The position numbers and the translations under genes are program-made. The notes under the pieces were generated by a model. The model was not told the origin of the DNA. It saw only the letters and a list, made by a program, of their open reading frames with translations, and ran no database searches. This document shows, piece by piece, positions 18,225 to 24,816 of a stretch of 38,222 bases of DNA; position 1 is the first letter of the stretch, and the number at the start of each line of letters is the position of its first letter. Source of the DNA: Erysipelotrichaceae bacterium (GTDB lineage: Bacteria > Bacillota_I > Bacilli_A > Erysipelotrichales > Erysipelotrichaceae); NCBI GenBank assembly GCA_017445225.1, contig JAFSUN010000002.1:1-38222 (forward strand). Reading direction: 5' to 3'.

Positions 18225-18695
18225 CTACCAGCGGTAATGAGCAAAGGCCTTATTGGCTTCTGCCATCTTGTGGGTGTCGTCACGTTTCTTGACAGCACCG
18301 CCAACGCCGTTAGCAGCATCGATAATTTCATTGGCCAGTCTGATTTCCATGGTCTTTTCGTTACGCAGTCTGGCGTAATTTACTAACCATCTCAGACCTA
18401 ATGTCAGTCTTCTCTCCTGTGATACTTCAACCGGTACCTGGTAGTTTGAACCACCGACACGGCGCAGTTTCAGTTCCAGAGTAGGCATGATATTATCTAA
18501 AGCCTGTTCAAATACTTCCATTGGTGCACGACCAGTTTTTTCTTCTACGATTTCAAAAGCGTTATAAAGGATAGTCTGAGCTGTTCCTCTCTTACCGTCG
18601 ATCATGATACGATTGACCAAACGAGTGACGAGCTTTGAATTATAGATCGGATCTGGTAATACATCTCTTTTCTGTACATGTCCTTTTCTTGGCAT
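18225..18695 (-). CDS. rpsG: 30S ribosomal protein S7
   Basis: The 156-residue uS7 begins [20 protein letters not shown] and has the conserved [16 protein letters not shown] and [22 protein letters not shown]7 nucleates assembly of the 30S head and contacts E-site tRNA. In E. coli it represses the str operon. It is of normal length, 28 bases after rpsL, with a GGAGG upstream. Confidence 0.98.
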   Translation of the reverse strand: MPRKGHVQKRDVLPDPIYNSKLVTRLVNRIMIDGKRGTAQTILYNAFEIVEEKTGRAPMEVFEQALDNIMPTLELKLRRVGGSNYQVPVEVSQERRLTLGLRWLVNYARLRNEKTMEIRLANEIIDAANGVGGAVKKRDDTHKMAEANKAFAHYRW

Positions 18696-18723
18696 TGTGT
18701 TTTCCTCCTTTCACAATCAACGG

Positions 18724-19137
18724 TTATTTCTTAGGTCTCTTTGTACCATATAATGAACGAGCCTGCTGGCGGTTGTTGACGCCGGCACAGTCCATGGTAC
18801 CACGAATGATATGATATCTAACACCAGGAAGGTCCTTAACACGGCCGCCTCTGATCAGAACAACGCTGTGTTCCTGCAGGTTGTGGCCTTCGCCTGGAAT
18901 ATAGGCGGTTACTTCCATTCCGTTGCTCAAACGTACACGAGCATATTTACGCAGAGCGGAGTTAGGCTTCTTTGGGGTCATGGTTCCTACACGAGTGCAA
19001 ACACCACGTTTCTGAGGTGCCGTATTGTCAGTAACACGACGTTTCAAAGAGTTATAACCACGGTTCAGCGCAGGTGCATTTGACTTCCACTGTTTCATGT
19101 CACGTCCTTTACGAACTAACTGGTTAATAGTTGGCAT
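18724..19137 (-). CDS. rpsL: 30S ribosomal protein S12
   Basis: uS12 monitors decoding in the A site. The start chosen gives [20 protein letters not shown] (137 residues) with AGGAGG upstream; the frame extends 53 codons further up, but that is leader RNA. The decoding loop [11 protein letters not shown] is intact and carries Lys at the position where streptomycin resistance arises. The second key loop [12 protein letters not shown] is also present. First gene of the str cluster, behind a near-consensus promoter. Confidence 0.97.
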   Translation of the reverse strand: MPTINQLVRKGRDMKQWKSNAPALNRGYNSLKRRVTDNTAPQKRGVCTRVGTMTPKKPNSALRKYARVRLSNGMEVTAYIPGEGHNLQEHSVVLIRGGRVKDLPGVRYHIIRGTMDCAGVNNRQQARSLYGTKRPKK

Positions 19138-19225
19138 TTCTTTTTCCTCCTTTCGTTTGCACACGTTACCGGGTGTGCCCTCGGTTCGACATTTATATGG
19201 CCCTAACTTACCGGGCCAAAGTCGC
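19138..19225 (-). promoter_or_regulatory. Structured 5' leader of the str operon
   Basis: The leader of about 88 bases holds two hairpins: GGCCC / GGGCC (19199-19217, 9-base loop) and GCACAC / GTGTGC (19159-19178, 8-base loop), the second ending just before the AGGAGG. A role in ribosomal-protein feedback is possible but unproven. Confidence 0.45.
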
Positions 19226-19231
19226 TCAATA

Positions 19232-19260
19232 ATTGTATTACATGCCGATGATAATGTCAA
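19232..19260 (-). promoter_or_regulatory. Promoter of the str operon (rpsL)
   Basis: A perfect TTGACA (19255-19260), 17-base spacer and TACAAT (19232-19237), about 95 bases before the rpsL ATG. It is among the strongest promoters readable in the window. Confidence 0.85.
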
Positions 19261-19287
19261 TAACATTTCACCATATTTCGGCACAGT

Positions 19288-19310
19288 AAAGGGCATCAGT
19301 GATGCCCTTT
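19288..19310 (-). terminator. Terminator after tRNA-Val
   Basis: A 10-bp stem (AAAGGGCATC / GATGCCCTTT) with a 3-base loop begins two bases after the encoded CCA end of tRNA-Val. The T-run is only three bases. Confidence 0.8.
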
Positions 19311-19312
19311 GA

Positions 19313-19388
19313 TGGTGAGGACTAAGGGACTCGAACCCATGACCCCTTGCACGTCAAGCAAGTGCTCTCCCAACTGAGCTAAGCCCTC
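19313..19388 (-). tRNA. tRNA-Val (anticodon GAC)
   Basis: A 76-base cloverleaf with encoded CCA. The acceptor stem GAGGGCT / AGTCCTC pairs fully with one G-U. The D arm GCTC / GAGC and anticodon stem CTTGC / GCAAG are intact, and the loop TTGACGT has anticodon GAC, the same loop pattern as E. coli tRNA-Val(GAC). The T loop is TTCGAGT. The T stem has one U-U mismatch at the second pair (50-64). Confidence 0.93.
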
Positions 19389-19399
19389 ATCGCCTGTTT

Positions 19400-19428
19400 A
19401 TTTTAGCACCCTCAAATGAATTTGACAA
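19400..19428 (-). promoter_or_regulatory. Promoter of tRNA-Val
   Basis: TTGTCA (19423-19428), 17-base spacer, TAAAAT (19400-19405) with an extended TGC just before the -10. The expected start lies a few bases before the tRNA 5' end. Confidence 0.7.
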
Positions 19429-19442
19429 TAGTCATTTCATTC

Positions 19443-20228
19443 CTATCGCAATATCAGCTCTCTTTTTGGGAAAAACAGGTGCGTTGCCTCGTCAAATTCG
19501 TCGCCGGCGTCCCTGAACTGCAGCTTATCCAGCAGATGGGCTGCCCTTTCGTTTTCCGGATGGTAACTGGCTACCAGCTTGCGGGCATTGAGCTGCCCGT
19601 CAGCGTATTCAATGGCCTGCTGACAGGCCTCATAACCATATCCCATTTCCCAGTACCTGGGCAGCAGATAACAGCCGATCTCATAGTGGATGGCATTCTT
19701 GTCATGGGAACGCAGACCGCAGCAGCCCATGAAATCGCCCTTGTAGCGGTCGAAAAGCGGCCAGAACTGGGTATGCTGCTTCAGTTCCTCTTCGATCTCA
19801 CTGTTCAGCCAGGCCAGGATCTCGTCAGAGGTATAGCGCTGGCCCCCGTGGAGATATCTGCTCACCTCCCGGTTCATCCAGAGATTCTTGGCCAGCGAGA
19901 GATCCTCCCGGCTCCAGCGGCCGAAGCCCAGTCTTTCACTCTTGAGAACGAACCTTCTCTTCTCCTGGGCCTGGATCTGACCCCGGATCTTCATTTCCTC
20001 GCGGCTTTTCAGCAGAAAAAGGGTGTCCCCGGGATTAAGGGTTGCCACCTTCCGCTTGATCCGCTCATGCTCATATTCCTTCCGGACGTAATCCATCAGA
20101 ATGTGACCGTGATAGCCGTGGATCACCAGCAGTTCATCGTATTTCATGGACAAAGAGTCCAGGACATGGTTCAGGGCCAGCCTGGCCTCGATGACGGTCA
20201 TCTCATGCAGATCAAGACGGCCTCTCAT
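19443..20228 (-). CDS. Smr-like domain fused to a GNAT acetyltransferase
   Basis: The 261-residue protein has two parts. Residues 1-75 resemble an Smr domain: DLHEMTVIEA replaces the usual DLHG motif, and VIHGYHGHILMDYVR fits the HGxGxGxL motif, followed by a short beta strand ending LFLLKS. Residues 90-255 look like a RimJ/RimL-type N-acetyltransferase, with EIGCYLLPRYWEMGYGYEA as the acetyl-CoA loop and VASYHPENERAAHLL as the last motif. The substrate is unknown. The ATG follows the phospholipase-like gene by one base, so they form one operon. The GNAT call is firm; the Smr call is moderate because the first motif is degenerate. Confidence 0.75.
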   Translation of the reverse strand: MRGRLDLHEMTVIEARLALNHVLDSLSMKYDELLVIHGYHGHILMDYVRKEYEHERIKRKVATLNPGDTLFLLKSREEMKIRGQIQAQEKRRFVLKSERLGFGRWSREDLSLAKNLWMNREVSRYLHGGQRYTSDEILAWLNSEIEEELKQHTQFWPLFDRYKGDFMGCCGLRSHDKNAIHYEIGCYLLPRYWEMGYGYEACQQAIEYADGQLNARKLVASYHPENERAAHLLDKLQFRDAGDEFDEATHLFFPKRELILR

Positions 20229-20229
20229 C

Positions 20230-21186
20230 TTACATGTCCTTCCTGAAGTACTGCATCTTCAAATCATAGCGGCTTCCGGAATTGAAACTGCGGTCACCGA
20301 TGATCTCCAGGATCTCTGACAGTTCAACGGTATCATTAAGAAAACCGGCATAAAGCCTCAGCATCTGGAGCATCAGTCCGACTGCCCTTCTCGCCAGTTC
20401 GCTGAAGGACTCGTAATGTTCCAGGCCACTGCAGGGATCCAGCCACTTCTCATGACGGTAGTTCATGGGATCCAGCTGCTCATCATAGTTTACGGGAATC
20501 ATCAGGCTGGTGGCCATGCCGTCCTGCCTGAACAGTCTTTCCAGGAAGCCTATATAACGGTACCTGGTTCCCTTGGGGTCATGCAGGAGCTTGTACATTG
20601 AATGAAACTGCTCCACGCTTTCATCGACCATCCAGTAATCCAGGTTCAGTTCATCAGCCTCGGCAAAGACCGGGCGCAGGAGTTTCCAGATGTGCCGGGA
20701 AGCATCGCGGGAATGGGCGATCAGTTTCTTGGGAGCATAGTCCTCCAGTTTCAGATCGTTTTCATTCAGAATGCCCCGGTCGATGCCGGCCTCCAGGATC
20801 CGATGATCCGGACCGCTGTTGACAACGCGGGAACCGGTCCGGTAATAGACATAGGGGTGACAGATCACATCGAGAGCCCAATGGCACAGAAAACCGGCAG
20901 CGTAGACGATGTCCTTCTCGTCCCGGCTCTTTCTGACTTCCCTGAGCATGATGGAAAAAGTCTTGTTGATGTGTTCCTCATGCAGAATATTGGCGAACTT
21001 GACGGCCTGCGGACAGCGCCTCTTGGTGTGCCAGGGCAGGCGGTGATAGAAGTAGAAAAAGTCCGGCCCCTGGCAGCCCAGCATGAACAGGCCGTGGTTC
21101 CTTCTTACTCCATCCATCAGTTCACTGATACCGCATTGAGCAATGGCGCTGTCGCCATAAAAACAATGCGCTAAGATACTCGGCAT
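20230..21186 (-). CDS. Zinc-dependent phospholipase C-like protein
   Basis: The 318-residue protein matches the zinc-dependent phospholipase C / S1-P1 nuclease-like fold by pattern: an early His in LAHCFYGDSA, GPDFFYFYHRLPW near residue 40, His-Glu-Glu-His (LHEEHIN) near 68, and AGFLCHWALDVICHPYVYYR near 96, all supplying likely metal ligands. There is no signal peptide, unlike secreted clostridial alpha toxins, so it is more likely a cytosolic housekeeping hydrolase common in Bacillota. The start has AGGAGG. It sits mid-operon. Confidence 0.7.
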   Translation of the reverse strand: MPSILAHCFYGDSAIAQCGISELMDGVRRNHGLFMLGCQGPDFFYFYHRLPWHTKRRCPQAVKFANILHEEHINKTFSIMLREVRKSRDEKDIVYAAGFLCHWALDVICHPYVYYRTGSRVVNSGPDHRILEAGIDRGILNENDLKLEDYAPKKLIAHSRDASRHIWKLLRPVFAEADELNLDYWMVDESVEQFHSMYKLLHDPKGTRYRYIGFLERLFRQDGMATSLMIPVNYDEQLDPMNYRHEKWLDPCSGLEHYESFSELARRAVGLMLQMLRLYAGFLNDTVELSEILEIIGDRSFNSGSRYDLKMQYFRKDM

Positions 21187-21204
21187 GGATCTTCCTCCTT
21201 TTAA

Positions 21205-21729
21205 TTAAAGCCTTACGGTCGTTTCGGAGAGGTCCTTTCTCTCACCGTGGCGCGGGCTTGGAGCGGCCTCAGGTCCCTTGTAGCCGATCGGCATCAGCAG
21301 GACGACCTTTTCATTCTCCGGCAAGCCAAAGGCCTTGGCGGCTTCGGCCGGGGAGAACATGTTTACCCAGCAGGTTCCCAATCCCAGCTTCTCCGCTTCC
21401 AGCATCATGTGGGTAGCGACGATGGCCGCATCCTGATCGCCGGAATTGACGCCCGGCTGGAAGGGATTGTTGAATAGATTATCGGTATCAACAGCGACCA
21501 TCAGAACCGTCTGGGCACCGCGGATGCTCTTGCACAGAGCGTTGATCTTGGCCAGGGCCTCATCGCTTTCCAGGACGTAGATCTTCTGGGGCTGATTGTT
21601 CTTGGCAGTCGGGGCCAGCCGGCCAGCCTCCAGTACCTGATTCAGGATTCCTTCTTCCAGTTTACGGTCCGAATAATTACGGCAGGAATAACGGTCTGCC
21701 ATCAGTTGTTCAAGGGTTCTTTCACTCAT
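21205..21729 (-). CDS. Nitroreductase-family flavoprotein
   Basis: The 174-residue protein has the family layout: MADRYSCRNYSDRKLE with the FMN-phosphate-binding Arg residues near the N-terminus, LEAGRLAPTAKNNQPQ near 34, MMLEAEKLGLGTCWV near 112, and VVLLMPIGYKG near 142. Members reduce nitroaromatics, quinones or flavins using NAD(P)H and FMN. The natural substrate cannot be told. A GGAGG precedes the ATG. It belongs to the same minus-strand operon as its neighbours. Confidence 0.9.
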   Translation of the reverse strand: MSERTLEQLMADRYSCRNYSDRKLEEGILNQVLEAGRLAPTAKNNQPQKIYVLESDEALAKINALCKSIRGAQTVLMVAVDTDNLFNNPFQPGVNSGDQDAAIVATHMMLEAEKLGLGTCWVNMFSPAEAAKAFGLPENEKVVLLMPIGYKGPEAAPSPRHGERKDLSETTVRL

Positions 21730-21741
21730 CTTACTATCCTC

Positions 21742-22176
21742 CTAATTCAGTAGTTCCAAATCTTCCTGTTGATCATACGAGGTTATCTCCGGTTCTTCAT
21801 AGGTGAGTACCTCGATCAGATGATAATCGGTCACGATCCCGTAATGGCGCAGCGGCTGGTCAAAGCCGACCGGCGGGTTCAGGGAATTCAGATAGCGGGA
21901 ATCATGGAATTCCACCAGATAGTCACCATCGTATTCCTCCATCAGGAAATCATCGAAGCTGGTATACCTGGTCACCCGGTAGGACTCATAGCTGTGGAAG
22001 ATGATTTCGTGGGTATTCTCTTCGGTCACCACGAAAGACGGCAGCTCATCGTCTCCCCCTTCTTCGATCTGCGGTACCGCGATCACCACCTTCAGAAAAC
22101 TGTCGATGGTTTCCCGGATTTCCAGCAGGATCGGTATTTCGGTGAATTCCGTAACTTCCTTTCCAAATTCGATCAT
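21742..22176 (-). CDS. Hypothetical acidic protein
   Basis: I do not recognise this 144-residue protein. It is strongly acidic, rich in Glu, Asp and Tyr, with no signal peptide, membrane segment or Cys. It reads as mostly beta strands (IPILLEIRETIDSFLKVVIAV; SYRVTRYTSFDDFL). It is the first gene of the operon leading to the nitroreductase, phospholipase-like and Smr-GNAT genes, directly behind a good promoter. No function is proposed. Confidence 0.7.
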   Translation of the reverse strand: MIEFGKEVTEFTEIPILLEIRETIDSFLKVVIAVPQIEEGGDDELPSFVVTEENTHEIIFHSYESYRVTRYTSFDDFLMEEYDGDYLVEFHDSRYLNSLNPPVGFDQPLRHYGIVTDYHLIEVLTYEEPEITSYDQQEDLELLN

Positions 22177-22197
22177 GGCCGTTTTCCTCTGTTTATC

Positions 22198-22227
22198 ATT
22201 TTACACCATTTTTCCGGCATTTCTCAA
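22198..22227 (-). promoter_or_regulatory. Promoter of the orphan-nitroreductase operon
   Basis: TTGAGA (22222-22227), 18-base spacer, TAAAAT (22198-22203), about 20 bases before the first ATG. It diverges from the tRNA-Thr promoter, and a palindromic segment (22233-22257) lies between the two. Confidence 0.6.
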
Positions 22228-22290
22228 TTCATCTGCCGAAGGATCCTTCACAGGCAGAAAAGAAGGATGTTTTTTGCTGAAAATCGGTTC

Positions 22291-22319
22291 TTTACAAACC
22301 TTTTTTTATCATATATACT
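22291..22319 (+). promoter_or_regulatory. Promoter of tRNA-Thr
   Basis: TTTACA (22291-22296), 17-base spacer, TATACT (22314-22319). The predicted start is about four bases ahead of the tRNA 5' end. Confidence 0.75.
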
Positions 22320-22329
22320 ATTAATGCTT

Positions 22330-22404
22330 GCCGGTTTAGCTCAGTGGTAGAGCACACCCTTGGTAGGGGTGGGGTCGAGAGTCCGACTCTCTCATCCGGC
22401 ACCA
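22330..22404 (+). tRNA. tRNA-Thr (anticodon GGU)
   Basis: A 75-base cloverleaf with encoded CCA. The D arm is GCTC / GAGC, the anticodon stem CACCC / GGGTG with loop TTGGTAG (anticodon GGT), and the T stem GAGAG / CTCTC is perfect. Two oddities: the T loop is TCCGACT, with C where the nearly universal U55 stands, and the acceptor stem GCCGGTT / ATCCGGC has a U-U mismatch at pair 6-67. It has its own promoter and terminator. Confidence 0.92.
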
Positions 22405-22405
22405 G

Positions 22406-22434
22406 AAAGCTGTGGATCACTCCACAGCTTTTTT
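22406..22434 (+). terminator. Terminator of tRNA-Thr, inside the end of the HD gene
   Basis: An 11-bp perfect stem (AAAGCTGTGGA / TCCACAGCTTT) with a 4-base loop and six T on the plus strand, two bases after the tRNA. Its arms encode the last codons of the convergent HD-domain gene. Confidence 0.9.
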
Positions 22435-22998
22435 ACTTTCTTCGATTTTTCTGACGGTCCAGTCGTCAACGGCCTTTCTGAGTTCCATCATGTACGGTGA
22501 GAACTTCATCTGCTCCTTGCCATAGGTCAGCTGCAGATCATACTCCAGCGGCAGCCAGGTGGCGATGTCCGATTCATTGTGAGAGATCAGGGCTTCGATC
22601 CGATCCAGCGACTTGTACAGCCTGGCTTCATTGGTTTCCAGAGCACTCATCTCGGCCAGCAATGCCAGCCACTCGCTTCTCTGCGGTTCCGGGAAGGAAC
22701 CAAACCAATTGACAAGGATCTCCTCTTCCTTTCCTTCATCACTGTTCTTCTTTAAGAAGGCCGGGATGTCACCGGTGAAGGCTTCACCGAGGTCATGGAT
22801 CAGGCACATCCTGATGACCTTGTTCATGTCAAATTCCTTATATTCTTCCACTCCGTCCAATAACATCGCCATTAAGGCAATGCGCCAGCTGTGATCGGCG
22901 ACGCTTTCCTTGCGGTCCGGCTGGGTATAGCAGTGGCGGGTATTGAGCTTCAGATTGTTGGCTACGCCGAGAATTTCCAGTAACTGTTCAGGCTTCAT
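22417..22998 (-). CDS. HD-domain phosphohydrolase (YfbR/HDDC2-like)
   Basis: The 193-residue protein has the metal site of HD hydrolases: His36 in SVADHSWR, His68-Asp69 in CLIHDLGEAFTGDIP, and a later Asp in LYKSLDRIEALI. The layout resembles the 5'-deoxynucleotidase YfbR / HDDC2 group, which dephosphorylates deoxynucleoside monophosphates; the substrate here is inferred. The ATG has a GGAGG that overlaps the stop of a 26-codon membrane peptide gene. The last codons lie in the tRNA-Thr terminator. Confidence 0.85.
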   Translation of the reverse strand: MKPEQLLEILGVANNLKLNTRHCYTQPDRKESVADHSWRIALMAMLLDGVEEYKEFDMNKVIRMCLIHDLGEAFTGDIPAFLKKNSDEGKEEEILVNWFGSFPEPQRSEWLALLAEMSALETNEARLYKSLDRIEALISHNESDIATWLPLEYDLQLTYGKEQMKFSPYMMELRKAVDDWTVRKIEESKKAVE

Positions 22999-23009
22999 GG
23001 GATTACCTC

Positions 23010-23090
23010 CTAGAGGGGATTGCTGGTAAGGAAGATTATCAGCAATGTTATGACCGTCATGGTCAGGGGTACCAGTATTTTAGTTTTCAT
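23010..23090 (-). CDS. Tiny membrane peptide, 26 residues
   Basis: A short frame beginning MKTKILVPLTMTVITLLIIF encodes a basic start, one hydrophobic helix of about 18 residues and a short polar end. An in-frame ATG five codons upstream would be nearly leaderless given the promoter at 23113-23141; the chosen ATG has GAGG nine bases before it. The stop overlaps the ribosome-binding site of the HD gene, so it may act as a coupled leader peptide or a real small membrane protein. No homologue is known to me. Confidence 0.5.
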   Translation of the reverse strand: MKTKILVPLTMTVITLLIIFLTSNPL

Positions 23091-23112
23091 GTTCTTAAAC
23101 CTCATCCCGTAT

Positions 23113-23141
23113 ATTCTACTATACTAACGGCCGGTTTTCAA
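23113..23141 (-). promoter_or_regulatory. Promoter of the HD gene and its leading peptide
   Basis: TTGAAA (23136-23141), 17-base spacer, TAGAAT (23113-23118). The -35 is within the last codons of the upstream ABC permease. Confidence 0.5.
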
Positions 23142-24173
23142 ACGGATGGCCGCCATTACGCTGATTCCTGACGCCTTAAAAGCCGGATATAGTCCCCAGC
23201 CCATTCCCCACAGAGTCACCCTGAACACAATGGCTATAGATGCCGACAGATCAGCCTTCAGGCCCGTCAGCGAAGCCAGTCCCATGACCGCCAGATCGGC
23301 CAAAAGATCGCCGGCCAGTAAAACCGTGAGGTTTTCACCCAGAAACAATAACACGATGTCCCGGTCATCGGCTCCCAGCGACTTGCGGATGCCGATCTCA
23401 CCGGTCCTCTCCCGGACTTCCCGCAGACTGACCGCTGTCATTCCCAGATAGGCGACCAGGACGGATATCGCACTCATGATGATGGCCGCCTGGCGAACGG
23501 TCTTCAAAACCGCTTCCGAAGCGCTGCGGATCTGCTTCTGATCCATGATCAGAAAGCCGTCCGGCCCGAAATAGCGGTCAAGCAGATATTCCAGCCGGAT
23601 GCTGCTGGAGGGCAGGAAGACCGTCAGCTGATCAGCCCCCTCCCCTTCAGTTCTCGGCACAAAAATACTGTCATTGAAATCCAGCAGGAGGCTTTCCTCC
23701 CTTTTCGCCAGAATCCCGATCACCCGATACTGCCGGCCGCCGATATTCACAGACGAGCCCACGGTCACGGACGGCTCCCTTTCATGAAGCCCCCAGCCGA
23801 TCACCGCCACCCCATCGCCGGCTTGCCGATGCCAGGGTTTGAGAAAACTGCCGGCCTGCAGGGAAAGCGGGAAGAATTCCGCCAGTTTCTCATCACAGTG
23901 AACGACCGTCCACTCTTCCTGCTTTTGCTGATGCAGACAGCAGTAATCAGCGATGCCGGCTTCCGCCAGCAGATCATCGATGAGTCCCGGCCGCAATGAA
24001 CCCCCGGGGATCTGAACGACGGTCATGTCCAGGCCCATCAGCGAAAAGCGGTCAAGAACCTCCGCAACCAGATCACCGGTAACCAGCTCGGCTGCCAGCC
24101 GCAGGAAAAGCGAGACCGTGATCATGGCCAGGATGAGCCGTTTTTCCCTCAGGATCTTCAATACTGCCGACAT
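23124..24173 (-). CDS. MacB/FtsX-type ABC transporter permease
   Basis: The 349-residue protein has one N-terminal membrane helix (about 13-31), an extracellular domain (about 35-225) and three C-terminal helices, the MacB/FtsX layout. The cytoplasmic coupling loop RERTGEIGIRKSLGADDRDI, near residue 255, matches the family. GGAGGAAGG lies six bases before the ATG. The first 101 bases overlap the ATPase gene in another frame, unusually long for this pairing. It works with the ATPase and the adaptor upstream; the cargo is unknown. Confidence 0.9.
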   Translation of the reverse strand: MSAVLKILREKRLILAMITVSLFLRLAAELVTGDLVAEVLDRFSLMGLDMTVVQIPGGSLRPGLIDDLLAEAGIADYCCLHQQKQEEWTVVHCDEKLAEFFPLSLQAGSFLKPWHRQAGDGVAVIGWGLHEREPSVTVGSSVNIGGRQYRVIGILAKREESLLLDFNDSIFVPRTEGEGADQLTVFLPSSSIRLEYLLDRYFGPDGFLIMDQKQIRSASEAVLKTVRQAAIIMSAISVLVAYLGMTAVSLREVRERTGEIGIRKSLGADDRDIVLLFLGENLTVLLAGDLLADLAVMGLASLTGLKADLSASIAIVFRVTLWGMGWGLYPAFKASGISVMAAIRLKTGR

Positions 24174-24816
24174 GGCCTTCCTCCATTCTGATTATCACAT
24201 CTGCCCGGCGGGCGGCTTTTTCATCGTGGGTGGCTATTATCACCGTCCGCCCGCTTTCCGCCAGCTGTTTTAACTCCGCCAGGACGGCTTCCCGGTTTCC
24301 CGGATCAAGAGCTCCCGTCGGCTCATCGGCCAGCACGGTTCTGACTTCCCCGGCCAGACAGCGGGCGATGGCAACCCGCTGTCTCTCCCCACCGCTCAGT
24401 TCCCCCGCCAGCCGGGGGCCGTAGTCTTCCAGATGCACCCGTTTAAGGCAGTGGTCAAGAAACTCCCGGTTGCCCTGACCATGACGGTAACGGACCGCCA
24501 GAGACAGATTCTCATGGACGGTCATCTGGTCAAAGAGGTTGTAGTTCTGAAAGATCATACCGGTCTCCCGCTTCCGAAAAGCCGACAGTTCCCGGCGGTT
24601 AAGGGCAAACACGTCCAGGCCGTCATACAGATACAGGCCCTCCTGTCCCCTTTCGTAGCCGGCCAGGATGGCCAGCAGCGTGCTTTTCCCGCAGCCGCTG
24701 GGACCCATTATTGCCGTCACAGCCCTGGACGGGATCCGCAGGCTGACCTTGTCAAGAGCCCTCACGATACCCGAAGCCGTCCGGTAAGCGAAGCTCAGTC
24801 CTGCCACTTCAATCAT
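24073..24816 (-). CDS. ABC transporter ATP-binding protein (MacB/LolD type)
   Basis: The 247-residue ATPase has Walker A GPSGCGKST (38-46), the Q-loop near FQNYNLFDQ, the signature LSGGERQR near 140 and Walker B VLADEPTGALD. It couples ATP hydrolysis to the MacB-like permease encoded next. The last 30 residues (from about SIEDPEGK) extend beyond the usual end and are the part overlapping the permease gene, so they may be fortuitous read-through of a lost stop. It overlaps the adaptor gene by eight bases. Confidence 0.95.
   Translation of the reverse strand: MIEVAGLSFAYRTASGIVRALDKVSLRIPSRAVTAIMGPSGCGKSTLLAILAGYERGQEGLYLYDGLDVFALNRRELSAFRKRETGMIFQNYNLFDQMTVHENLSLAVRYRHGQGNREFLDHCLKRVHLEDYGPRLAGELSGGERQRVAIARCLAGEVRTVLADEPTGALDPGNREAVLAELKQLAESGRTVIIATHDEKAARRADVIIRMEEGHVGSIEDPEGKTAHPGHDHGLAFPAAGSRAGYR

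Noticed and set aside
19138-19296. N-terminal extension of S12 by 53 codons
   Set aside because: It covers the rpsL promoter and leader hairpins; the conserved start is at 19137.
19416-20246. Long plus-strand open frame (276 codons) opposite the Smr-GNAT gene
   Set aside because: It mirrors a minus-strand gene with clear motifs; codon composition and lack of any family motif or ribosome-binding site point to a shadow frame.
20602-21174. Plus-strand open frame of 190 codons opposite the phospholipase C-like gene
   Set aside because: A shadow of the conserved minus-strand gene, low-complexity in character, no Shine-Dalgarno.
20230-21186. Secreted alpha-toxin-like phospholipase
   Set aside because: There is no signal peptide and no C-terminal membrane-binding domain, so a toxin call is not supported.
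21769-22350. Plus-strand open frame of 193 codons opposite the acidic orphan gene, running into tRNA-Thr
   Set aside because: It overlaps a tRNA promoter and the tRNA itself, which a real coding region would not do.
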